Below, one piece after another: positions 1-11,900 of a DNA stretch of 64,000 nt; the stretch's first letter is position 1; each line of letters starts with the position of its first letter. The notes under the pieces are model-generated. The model worked only from the letters and a program-made list of their open reading frames with translations, was not told where the DNA came from and did not search any database. The position numbers were made by a program, and so were the translations under genes. This DNA comes from Lamellibrachia columna. Taxonomy: Eukaryota; Annelida; Polychaeta; Sabellida; Siboglinidae. The DNA lies in assembly GCA_963662155.1 (NCBI GenBank), contig OY759269.1, positions 21,976,378 to 22,040,377 of the forward strand, given 5' to 3'.

Positions 1-1925
1 TTCCCATAATGCTTCCCATAATTCCTTCCTATCAATATAGGATTGGGTGTGTAGATAAGTAGTGAGACTCAGAGTTGAGATGTATGGAGGTGGAAACCCA
101 ACATGATTGGGCTCGGTTGTGATTATAGTTACTTTCCATATTCAAACAACATGATCAGTATCGATCAAATGAATATATATTATGCATTGATTTAAAGGCA
201 CTGTATAAGACAACATTATTATTATTAACACATTGTGGTCACCTCTGGTCAAGTATTGTCCAAATCAGGTTATCATCACTGGTTCTGTCATTGCTTGAAG
301 TGTCTGTTGTAATGGGGCCCGTTGTACTGAAGAACTACATGGGGGGGCTACACAAGTTGCCATGGATGCACACAGTTGTTACCGAATGACAGGATGGGCA
401 ACCAACCAAGGATTTCAGACCCAAGACCTGCTGGCCCTGTAGCCCTGACCCACGTAGCAGACACCTGAGGGCAGACACTGATCTTATCTCTGCTCTGTCT
501 GCCTTCAATACTATCAGGTGTTTGATTAAACATCTTAATTGCTATGCACTTCACAGACCCACAGGGACTGAATCAAGATAGTGACAGTGATAGCTGCTAC
601 AGGGGGTTTATTTAGGACATTAGGGGGCAGTGGCCTGTCCAGAGGATGTTAGGGTGAAACCCTATGCAATTCACATTTTGTTTTGCTTTTCAGAAACATG
701 GATAGAAATGTTTATAATCAGTGTTCGTGATCAATGTTAACGGTACTTTTTCATGATACGTGTTCAAGGAATGTGTTCATGGTATGTGTTCGCAGTACGT
801 GTTCATAATTCAGTGATAATAAAATTATGTTCATGATAAATGTTAATGATAAAAAGTATGCTCTCTGAGAGCAAATTACATCCTTTATTCTGTGTCCAGT
901 ACTGTCCACCCAGTGGCTCAATTATGTAACACTCCCTGAAATATTAACTATTCATGCGTATATTTCTGCCACTAGTCAACATCTAAATGTGTCAAGCCTA
1001 GACAAAGTCTATCAATGAAACCGTAGAAATGTGCAAACAAATGTGGGCCCTGCATGCAAGTTTAGCATGCAACAACTGTAGCAAAAAATATGTGACATTC
1101 CTACATACATACATTGTATTAAAAGTGTCACAGCATAGGCTTTAGTTAAAAAAATTATCTTGGTAGTTTGTTCGCAGTATTGCTGCTGCATTTAACCACC
1201 ATTGATTTAATCGCTCCATCCGAGCAACACACGAAATTCTACCCATAGACATTGCAACTATTAAATACCATATATAGCTCATTATGAGTGAATAATGAGA
1301 TAATAAAACCAACCATCTGATCGGGTGTCTGATATAAATTGTTTCTTTGCCATGGTTACCAGATATTAATACCAGGATATCATGGTCTTACAGACTTACA
1401 CCATGGGCTTTTAATTCTAATAGTGTTGGTGAATATTTATGTTAATGAAATAATTATATGACTTTCATGCAGGGTTTTGTCCACATTGCTGAAATGGTAG
1501 CTGCCCTAAAACTGAACACAATCCCATTAAAATGTTAAATTAATTTTAAGCATGATAAAATGAGCTTTATTGTCCATAAAGCATCATATATTTTGATGCC
1601 CCAGATTCTAGAAGGCCCTAAAAAACATTCTGTCCCTGAGAGTTTACTACTCTAAAGAAAAAACTAAAAATATCCTGACAATATTTGTCTCTTGTGTTGC
1701 CTGCCTAAACATCGTAAAGCATATATCTCCCATTGTTAACCACTGCAGACAGATGAAAAGGCATACCTATTTTTAAATTTGTACCTGTTCAGTTCAGTCT
1801 CAAGCCACCACACAATATCTAAAAGTGAATATGCAACATATTATCTTGATGAAACAATTTTGAAGCATGTGCATAAATTATATCATCATGTCGATCCTCC
1901 TCACTCCTATCTGAGCACAAAGCAC
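1..1925. other. No gene seen; AT-rich spacer or intron
   Basis: I see no supportable exon on either strand. Positions about 715-850 hold degenerate copies of a short motif around 'gtgttcatgat', which looks like a decayed minisatellite. Because the first recognisable exon of the BICDL gene (5855) starts mid-protein, this stretch is probably intron of that gene, but that is inference. Confidence 0.4.
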
Positions 1926-1929
1926 CAAC

Positions 1930-2275
1930 AAATCTCCTCCAACCGGCATGGTCTTGGACGAGCCAGCTGGGTTCATCTCCTCCAACCAGCACGGTCTTGG
2001 ACGAGCCAGCTGGGTTCATCTCCTCCAGCCAGCACGGTCTTGGACGAGCCAGCTGGGTTCATCTCCTCCAACCAGCACGGTCTTGGACGAGCCAGCTGAG
2101 TTCATCTCCTCCAACCAGCACGGTCTTGGACGAGCCAGCTGGGTTCATCTCCTCCAACCAGCACGGTCTTGGACGAGCCAGCTGGGTTCATCTCCTCCAA
2201 CCAGCACGGTCTTGGACGAGCCAGCTGAGTTCATCTCCTCCAGCCAGCATGGTCTCGGACGAGCCAGCTGAGTTC
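1930..2275. repeat. 43-bp minisatellite, about 8 units
   Basis: A unit of 43 bp recurs almost unchanged, with the core 'ggtcttggacgagccagctg' followed by 'ggttcatctcctccaacca'. As 43 is not a multiple of three, the reading frame rotates every unit and all three forward frames stay open. The short open frames here are therefore a by-product of a stop-free repeat, not a gene. Confidence 0.9.
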
Positions 2276-2329
2276 ATTCCAAGTTTTCCAAGCCAGCTTC
2301 ATTCTTCTTCCACTGTAAATAAAATATGT

Positions 2330-2500
2330 CATTAGTACCAACCTTGCCACTCAGCTTGCGATGTAAACATGATATTCAAGTCAAAACAGTCAAATTAAAC
2401 AGATGATGGTGAAATTAAATTAAAACATGATGGTCCATTAAAAGGCACCAGGGTATCATGTTAGAATAGATATACTTAGTAGTTTATGCTTATATAACAC
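2330..2500. repeat. Dispersed repeat family A, copy 1
   Basis: A block of about 170 bp shares an ordered set of motifs ('atgtaaacatgatatt', 'caaattaaacagat', 'cattaaaa', 'atgttagaatagatat') with blocks near 5400, 13310 and 28540. It is AT-rich without a coding frame, so probably an old non-autonomous element. Confidence 0.6.
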
Positions 2501-2509
2501 TAGCCTAGT

Positions 2510-2840
2510 TGCCCAACTTTGCATGGGAGAGAAGGTAGCCACTGCAAAAGCTGATAACTATGTACTACCCAGTCAAGTTTTGGTAGGGAACTGCCAATGG
2601 CAATGACAACTTTATGCCCCAAAAAGTCATGTACAACTGCCGCCAGTTTCACAAAGCATTCGTACCACAGGAACAAACTTTTGTGGATGTTTGACGTACA
2701 TCACGTAACTCAGAACAGTCGTAGAAAACATGCATACGTTATTAACAATTATACGGAACTATGAACTCCTATTTTTCTGAGTTCAGCAAGCTATGTCAAA
2801 CATCCACATGGGTTCCTTTGATATATCCCCACCTCCCAGG
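2510..2840. repeat. Dispersed palindromic repeat family B, copy 1
   Basis: This block resembles 41555-41930, sharing 'gccactgcaa', 'tacccagtca', 'gtttcac' and a 3' end of the type 'atgaacc...gggccc'. It contains an imperfect inverted repeat: 'tggatgtttgac' near 2685 is answered by 'gtcaaacatcca' near 2797, and the arms extend about 40 bp. This suggests a MITE-like element. Confidence 0.55.
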
Positions 2841-2844
2841 GAAT

Positions 2845-2996
2845 TTTTAAATGTTTAATGTATGAACCATGCCCCTGGGCCCTGGGCAGGCCTGTTAAAT
2901 GTTTAATGTATGAACCTGGGCCCTGGGCAGGCCTGTTAAATGTTTAATGTATGAACCATGCCCCTGGGCCCTGGGCCCTGGGCAGGCCTGTTAAAT
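2845..2996. repeat. About 50-bp direct repeat, three copies
   Basis: The motif 'aaatgtttaatgtatgaacc' followed by 'ccctgggcaggcctgtt' occurs three times in a row, with small length differences in the 'gggccctgggcc' part. Confidence 0.8.
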
Positions 2997-3529
2997 GTCA
3001 GCCACACACACATGTGAAACTGATGGAAATATATGGGAACATACAGATAGAGTCACAAATAACTTCATAGTTATAATAGTATAGATAATTATAAGGTGAA
3101 AACTATGATACTTTGTACTTTTAAAATTAAGCAATACACTGTTTACTTTGTGAATGTTTTGTCTGGTGAGGACTTTGTCCTGCAAGAGGTGACCTACATC
3201 TGCCACAGGTGTGCCCAGGTGAACACAAGGTCAACATAACCCACTCAAGTGAAGGCCACAACTGCATAAATACACACATTAATTAATTAATCCACTGGGT
3301 ATTATGAAAGAATGCCTTCCTAAATTATTATTTTTTACTTGTCTTGTTATTGAATCATTTAATCTAGTATCCACTGTGAAATGCTAGCTTGTTTGTGCAA
3401 TTATGTTCAGGGCTGAGGTCAATTCCATTTAATCAATTCCAATAAAAAAAAATGTCAAATTCATATTCCAGCTCAAATCTTTCAATTCCAATCCTGAATT
3501 AGTTATTTAGGAGTTTTTCCAATGCAGAC

Positions 3530-4060
3530 GCATGGGATAATATATAATTGTAATAGACGGTTTTTCTGTAATAGTAATAGAGGAACTTATTTCAATTGAT
3601 CCTAAAGTAATATATAATTGTCTGTTACTTTTCTGTTACATCTATTGCTCAATGAAATAATGCAGGAGGAGCAAGCGACTTACTTAATTGTTGGGATGCC
3701 CCATTGGGGTGGCTATGGCTTCACACATTCCTAGCACACACACAGGACATGGTTTCAGATATGTGCAGGCAGGCAACAAATGTTATCTAAGAGCAGGAGC
3801 TGCAACCTGTATTGAATTCAAAGTAAGCTCATCACACCCCACCATAGTCTGATTTGAGCAGAACTTCTCAGTTTTTTCCTATTGCCATATGGTAACATTG
3901 CCACGCAGACCCTTTGTTCAAATTTGGAAAAAATTTTCTCACCACAGATCTTAAAATGGTGTAGAAATGTATGTTTAGCTGCTACAAAGACTTTGAGTTC
4001 ATATATAATTCTAGGGTTGGATTGAGGACCACATTGGAAATAAAACCAGATCACATCAGC
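3530..4060 (+). repeat. Dispersed repeat family C, copy 1
   Basis: Roughly 500 bp here match 37900-38560 at an estimated 80-90% identity by eye. Both copies start with 'gtaatagtaatag'-rich sequence, then carry 'atgccccattggggtggcta', and both have an open stretch of about 39 codons containing C/YVQAGNK, YLRAGAATCIEF and ending at 'aaa|gtaagc'. I do not recognise the protein fragment. It may be an exon captured by a transposon. Confidence 0.7.
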
Positions 4061-5399
4061 ACAAGAAAGTGAGGTTCAATTAATTTTCTTTTAGTTTCAA
4101 TTCCAATTCAACTTACTCAAAATCTTTCAATTCAAACTAAAATTCCACTTGGTGAAAATCTTTCAATCCCAATTCAAGTTAAGAAATTTAATTGAATAAT
4201 TCCAAATTCCAATTAATTTTTTAATTCATCCCTGCCCAGATTATGTTATTTATTTTTTAAGAAATCATTGGAAACTATTAAATTCTTTTTGACTGAGGTC
4301 AAAAGTTTAGAGGAAGAATGGCAAAGTTTGTCCGGCTTTAACTTTAGGCATTTACAGGCAACAGCTTGCTATTATGTTTGAAAATAGTTCCTGTCAGCAA
4401 ACCTGGATTTGAGATAAGATTTGTCTGGATATGACTTCTAGGAAGTTTCCTGGAAAAGCTGATACCAGTGCTGCTGATGCAACACCTTATTAATCTGAAC
4501 AGTTTATGTCTTGGACAGAACTCAAGGATGGCAAACATAAGAGATGCTTTTCAGAAAATGTACACAACAATAATATTATCCAGAATTCACAGGAAGTTTC
4601 ACATTCCAGTGATGCTAAATTTAAATGATTGGTTTATTCAAACACATTTGGGAGGTAAATACATAGTAGATATAGTTTATAGTATAAAGAGAGCGTATGA
4701 GAGAGGACAGTAGAAGGAGTAGGATGGAGACTGGGATGGGAGGACTGTGTGAAGATAGATTTGACGGGAGTGGGAAGGGAGGGGAGAATGAGAGCGAGGG
4801 ATGGAGGAGTGGAGATGGATGGTGGAGACATCAGTGAAATGGGATCAGTGTCTGAAGAAGAAGGAAAACAAAAATCTACAACTACTATCAGTGCCAGCCT
4901 CACCCCTGGACTACAGGGATAAAGAGGAGAGCAATTAACATACTGTATAACATAATTTTGTGATAAATATGATGCGACTTTGTACATTGAGAGCCTGCAG
5001 CGGGGACGATGAGGATGCAGTTTCCTGGTTTGTAGTGGTGGGAGGCAGGCAGGGTTATGTGTTAGGAGGTGGCTAGGTGGCTGGGAGACGTTCCCTGCTC
5101 CACTGACCTGAGACTGAGGCCAGCTTGCAAGTTGCTATCTGAGGAATGTGCATAACCCATGTCTAGGGGGTCTGCCTTCGTCACTGGTTAACCCTTTAAA
5201 CACTGTGCCAATTAGTGACTAACATGCACAGGTGTATAGATCTACCTTTGTTTATGTTGTGGGAGACAGATTTACATATACATATCTGTTTATGATTATC
5301 AACCTTGTTGTTCAGTACATTGTGAACAGCTGCTGAGAATTTCTAGTGCTTGTGAACCAAGTATGGGATCATGTGGTAGGCTTATCAGTAACACCTGCA

Positions 5400-5525
5400 A
5401 AACTATGTTCCTTCACATGCAACGTAAACATGATATTTTGACAGAAACATTCAAATTAAACAGACACTGTTCCAAATATATTTTTAATTAGGTTAATTAA
5501 AGGACATTTACTCAGTCAAGATATT
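5400..5525. repeat. Dispersed repeat family A, copy 2
   Basis: Shares 'gcaacgtaaacatgatatt' and 'caaattaaacagac' with the copies near 2330 and 13310. No coding frame is visible. Confidence 0.5.
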
Positions 5526-5854
5526 TAGAATATATATAAATATTAAGGTCGTTATTAGAGTTATTGCTGCTCACCCGATATGCTTTTCTACCTGTCGGCA
5601 AAACATGAAAACAGTTGACAAATTGAGTGGAAAGCCAGAGATGTGGCTTCTTTCTATTTGTCATGTGTCACTCCAGCATCAGGTGATAACTGCTGCACTT
5701 GGCTTGTTGTTCCATAGACAGGTGTAAACTAGTAGTAGTAGATATAGTTTATATTATTTGACAGTAAAAACAATAAGAATTTGCACTTTTAATACATTTG
5801 ATTAACTTAGTTATTTATTCTTTATTTTATTTTGTTATCATGCTGTTGTTTCAG

Positions 5855-5971
5855 GTGCGAGGGTCGGAGGCGGAGCTCCAGGGCCAGGTGGGTGAGTTGA
5901 GGGAACAGTTGCGCACACGCCGCATATCAATGCAAGACTACCTGCACAAAGTGGAGGCCTTGCGGGAAGAA
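5855..5971 (+). CDS. BICDL exon a (39 codons)
   Basis: Acceptor 'ttgtttcag' and donor 'gaa|gtaagt', phase 0 at both ends. The heptad-rich product starts VRGSEAELQGQVGELREQLR and corresponds to the part of BICDL1 around its 'ALREDF' segment. It is the first exon of the gene that I can find in this window. Confidence 0.85.
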
Positions 5972-8900
5972 GTAAGTCCATTCACCTGTTCGCATGATAA
6001 ATGTTGCTCTCATCTTTATCCCTGAAGTCTGCAGTGAGGCAGTGAGGCAGGGACCAATACCTGTCATCAATTTTTTTTACCTTCTAATTCTGTCACTGAT
6101 CCCATTTCACTGCCGTCTCCACCACCCGTCTCCACTTCCCCATCCCCTCAGTCTCGTTCTCCCTCCCACTCCCGCCAAATAAATTAATTGAACAAATTAT
6201 CTACTGATTTGTGTAAATGTTAGCAGCGTGAATATGTTAAAGCCAAAACTGACAAATATCTCAGGAGGGTGGGTTACACATGGATGAATAACCACTGGAT
6301 AAACCAGTGGCTAATTCCTTGTGCAGTTCCCATCTGGCGCCTGATGCTGTGGATGGTAATCTTGCTCAATATCCAATTCATTTGAGAATGGCACAGATGC
6401 TACTAGTAAAATCAGCCTAGTGTTTTCTAAAATGTCTAAAACGTACTCAGGCTGTAAAAAGAGTGTAATGTTTTATCTGCGAATATCGTGTCGTAATAAG
6501 CCCAGTGTGTAAAAACAGTGTAATATTTCATCTATAAATTTCACGTCATAACTTTGTTGCACTTGATGGCAGGGTAAGTGGAGAGAGGGACCTCATGCTG
6601 GGAGACCACATGACCACTAGAGGGGTGGAAAGAATAGTGGTAAAAAGCGCAAGTCTGATGATAAATGAGACGGAGACAAGAGATGAAAGAGAGAGATGCA
6701 CGTAATCATCTGTCTGCCTCCATTGTCTCAGTTGTCAACGGAGCAGTACAGGTCCATTTGTCTTGTCCTTGTATTGTCTCAGTTATCACCAGGCCTGGTG
6801 CAGTTCAAATCAGGTCGCTGCTGTGGACTCCTTTTTTGGTTTGAGCTGTTTTTGTGGTAATCTATCAGGCTTGGTGCTTTGACATACAACAACCTTGAGC
6901 AGCGGGGAAGAAACTAGTTCCCCTAGCGTTTTCACCCATCTGTTGCCTAATTGCCATTGAGTCCACGTTTCCAAGGTTTCAGGCTCCAGTTGCTTCTTGT
7001 TATTATATTGAATTGTACAGAGGAAGGTGGGCAGTAATTAAAGTTCAATGAAGACTTCAAACTAGTGTGTTCCAAAATGTCACAGTAACATATGTGGATT
7101 AGGTTAATAAAAGTGTGTGAAATGTAGGCTATTTGGGTTATGATGGTGTTATTAAATAAAAATGCAGGCTACCAAGAAAGGTTGGGTACTTTATTTCTCA
7201 GAATGTTAGTTGGGTGTGTTGGCCTAACAATGGCAACAGCGCAGCAGAGATTGATGTCAATTTAAATTTACGATTTTGTTTATAATCACGTTTCTTTCAT
7301 GGGTGCCATATATGATCAGAATACAGACTTGTACATTGGTCCTGTAATAATCATGGCTGCATTATCCTACCTCACAAACACCTGACCATGTACTAATCAT
7401 GCTCTCATGACCCTACTTCACAAACACCTGATCCTATGCTAACCATGGCAACATGCCCCTACCTTGCATACATATAACCCTGTACTAACCATGCTCACAT
7501 GACCCTACCTTGCATACGTCTAACCGTGTATTTACCACCCCCGCATGCCCCTACCCTGTATAGATGCATGCAACTATTCCTTCAGATTGGCAAGTTAACA
7601 GCCGTTCGCGTTGAGCTTGAGCAACGTATCAACATACTAACATCGGAGCGAAACATGCATGTTTGCAGTCTTGAGGACATGCATGATCGCATCGTCGCAC
7701 TTGAGCGACACAAGCAAGAACAAGAGGAACAGGTAACGGGAACAGTGGTGTAGTTCTGTTAAGTCTGTTTATATTTGGTTAGCCTTCCTACAAATAACTG
7801 TGGAGGTTAGTGATGATAATAATAACTGTGGAGGTTAATGATAATAATAACTGTGGAGGTTAATAATGATAATAATAACTGTGGAGGTTAATAATGATAA
7901 TAATAACTGTGGAGGTTAATAATGATAATAATAACTGTGGAGGTTAATAATGATAATAATAACTGCGGAGGTTAATAATGATAATAATAACTGTGGAGGT
8001 TAATAATGATAATAATAACTGCGGAGGTTAATAATGATAATAATAACTGTGGAGGTTAATAATGATAATAACTGTGGAGGTTAATAATGATAATAAAAAC
8101 TGTGGAGGTTAATAATGATAATAATAACTGTAGAGGTTAATAATGATAATAATAACTGTGGAGGTTAATAATGATAATAAAAACTGTGGAGGTTAATAAT
8201 GATAATAATAACTGTAGAGGTTAATAATGATAATAATAACTGTGGAGGTTAATGATAATAATAACTGCGGAGGTTAATAATGATAATAATAACTGTGGAG
8301 GTTAATAATGATAATAATAACTGTGGAGGTTAATAATGATAATAAAAACTGTGGAGGTTAATAATGATAATATGAACTGTAGAGGTTAATAATGACAATA
8401 ATAACTGTGGAAGTTAATAATGATAATAATAACTGCGGAGGTTAATTATGATAATAATAACTGTGGAAGTTAATAATGATAATAATAACTGTGGAGGTTA
8501 ATAATGATAATAATAGCTGCAGTCAGGGAAACAAACTCAGTTGCAGCATTCAAGACACTATTAAAAACATCTCTTTCGTGCAGCCTTTTAGAACATTAAT
8601 TAGCTAGCAGGAGTGACATATTAATGACTAGGACCATTTACTTATTTATCTTATTGTTTATTTAACTTATTTGCTTAACTTATATGTTTATCTAATATAT
8701 CAACTTAATTTAGTTGTTTATTTAACTTATGTTTATTTGTCTTTTAAACACATTTTTTATTTTAACTTTTCAATGTATTTTAAATTAACTTAGTAATATC
8801 TTGTTAACACCTTTGAACAATCTTTAACCTGGACACATGGCGCATTGCAAAAATAATAAATAAATAATAATTACAAGATATAAAATTGGAAGTTTGTTCA

Positions 8901-11900
8901 TGATCACGATAAGATATCCTGATGCACTTTGCATATGTATGAAAGAAATTGTTTGAAATAAATAATGTATTCATGTCTCATCCACCACTGTTGTGGCCTG
9001 CTTGACCCTATCCCATGTAATACATGTGTGTTTGTTGTGGCCCTGCACAAACCATGCTCATTTGACCATATCCTATGTAATGCATGTATGTTTGTTGTGG
9101 CCCAATACAAACCATGCCCGTTTGACCCTATCTCATGTCATACATGTGTGTTTGTTGTGGCCCTATACAAACTATGCATGTTTGATCCTATCCCATGTAA
9201 TGCATGTGTGTTTGTTGTGGCCCAATACAAACCATGCCCATTTGACCCTATCTCATGTAATGCATGTGTGTTTATTGTGGCCCAATACAAACCATGCCCA
9301 TTTGACCCTATCTCATGTCATACATGTGTGTTTGTTGTGGCCCTATACAAACCATGCATGTTTGATCCTATCCCATGTAATGCATGTGTGTTTGTTGAGA
9401 CCCTATACAAACCATGCCCGTTTCACCCTATCCCATGTAATGCATGTGTGTTTGTTGTGGCCCAATACAAACCATGCCCATTTGACCCCATCTCATGTAA
9501 TGCATGTGTGTTTGCTGTGGCCCAATACAAACCACGCCCGTTTGTCCCTATCTCATGTAATGCATGTGTGTTTGTTGTGGCCCAATACAAACTGTGCATG
9601 TTTGATCCTATCCCATGTAATGCATGTGTGTTTGTCGTAGTCCTATACAAACCATGCCCGTTTGACCTTATCCCATGTAATGCATGTGTGTTTGTTGTGG
9701 CCCAATACAAACCATGCCCATTTGACCCTATCTCATGTAATGCATGTGTGTTTATTGTGGCCCAATACAAACCATGCCCGTTTGACCCTATCTCATGTCA
9801 TACATGTGTGTTTGTTGTGGCCCTATACAAACTATGCATGTTTGATCCTATCCCATGTAATGCATGTGTGTTTGTTGTGGCCCAATACAAACCATGCCCA
9901 TTTGACCCTATCTCATGTAATGCATGTGTGTTTATTGTGGCCCAATACAAACCATGCCCATTTGACCCTATCTCATGTCATACATGTGTGTTTGTTGTGG
10001 CCCTATACAAACCATGCATGTTTGATCCTATCACATGTAATGCATGTGTGTTTGTTGAGGCCCTATACAAACCATGCCCGTTTCACCCTATCCCATGTAA
10101 TGCATGTGTGTTTGTTGTGGCCCAATACAAACCATGCCCATTTGACCCCATCTCATGTAATGCATGTGTGTTTGCTGTGGCCCAATACAAACCACGCCCG
10201 TTTGTCCCTATCTCATGTAATGCATGTGTGTTTGTTGTGGCCCAATACAAACTGTGCATGTTTGATCCTATCCCATGTAATGCATGTGTGTTTGTCGTAG
10301 TCCTATACAAACCATGCCCGTTTGACCTTATCCCATGTAATGCATGTGTGTTTGTTGTGGCCCAATACAAACCATGCCCATTTGACCCTATCTCATGTAA
10401 TGCATGTGTGTTTATTGTGGCCCAATACAAACCATGCCCGTTTGACCCTATCTCATGTCATACATGTGTGTTTGTTGTGGCCCTATACAAACTATGCATG
10501 TTTGATCCTATCCCATGTAATGCATGTGTGTTTGTTGTGGCCCAATACAAACCATGCCCATTTGACCCTATCTCATGTAATGCATGTGTGTTTATTGTGG
10601 CCCAATACAAACCATGCCCATTTGACCCTATCTCATGTCATACATGTGTGTTTGTTGTGGCCCTATACAAACCATGCATGTTTGATCCTATCCCATGTAA
10701 TGCATGTGTGTTTGTTGAGGCCCTATACAAACCATGCCCGTTTCACCCTATCCCATGTAATGCATGTGTGTTTGTTGTGGCCCAATACAAACCATGCCCA
10801 TTTGACCCCATCTCATGTAATGCATGTGTGTTTGTTGTGGCCCAATACAAACCATGCCCATTTGACCCCATCTCATGTAATGCATGTGTGTTTGCTGTGG
10901 CCCAATACAAACCACGCCCATTTGTCCCTATCTCATGTAATGCATGTGTGTTTGTTGTGGCCCAATACAAACTGTGCATGTTTGATCCTATCCCATGTAA
11001 TGCATGTGTGTTTGTCGTAGTCCTATACAAACCATGCCCGTTTGACCTTATCCCATGTAATGTGTGTGTGTTTGTTGTAGTCTTGTACAAACCATGCCAG
11101 TTTGATCCTATCCCATGTAATGCATGTGTGTTTGTTGTGGCCCAATAAAAACCATACCCATTTGATCCTATCCCATGTGTGTTTGTTGTGGCCCAATACA
11201 AACAATGCCCATTTGATCCTATCCCATGTAGTGCATATGTGTTTGTTGTAGCCCTATACAGACCATGCCCGTTTGATCCTATCCCATGTAAAGTCAACTC
11301 ATCCAAGAATGGGTACATACCAAAAACAAAGCAAAAAATCTCTATTACAACAATTGAAATTGACTTACTTACTTACACTTTGGCTTCCATCAGTCGCCTT
11401 CATCAGGAAATGAATTCAGTTAAAAACAAAATGTATGTGAGGGAAGCCATTGATTCAGTTGATTGTTCATTGGGTGTGTGAACAGGATGTTGGTGTATGT
11501 TGGTGTGGGACACAGTGACACGTTTACACAGTGACATAGTGGTTAGAACATCAGAATCACATTCACTCCACGCTGCTTCAGTTCACTCAGCTGTAAATGA
11601 GTACTTGGCTATGATTTTGGTAGATATGCGAACGAATGCTGTTATTGCAGCGAGGCTGAATGCTTCACCGGTAAGTAAAGCTTGCATTCGAGTGAATAAG
11701 TCTGTCAGGGGTGAAGTGTAAAGCACTCTGAATAGTCCTACGCACTGTATACTGCGCTGTATAAGAATGTGTCTTTTTCTTCTTGCAGTTGATGTGCCAA
11801 GAGAGAGAGATCAATGAACTACGTGAACAAAACCTCTGTCTCCAAGACAATGTCGGTCACCTTACCCTTCAATCAACCTCTGACCTCACCCTAGAAGCAG

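Noticed and set aside
8965..11148. 727-residue Cys-rich repeat protein
   Set aside because: It is a stop-free 60-bp satellite inside a BICDL intron, with other frames and the reverse strand also open. No signal peptide, domain or splice support.
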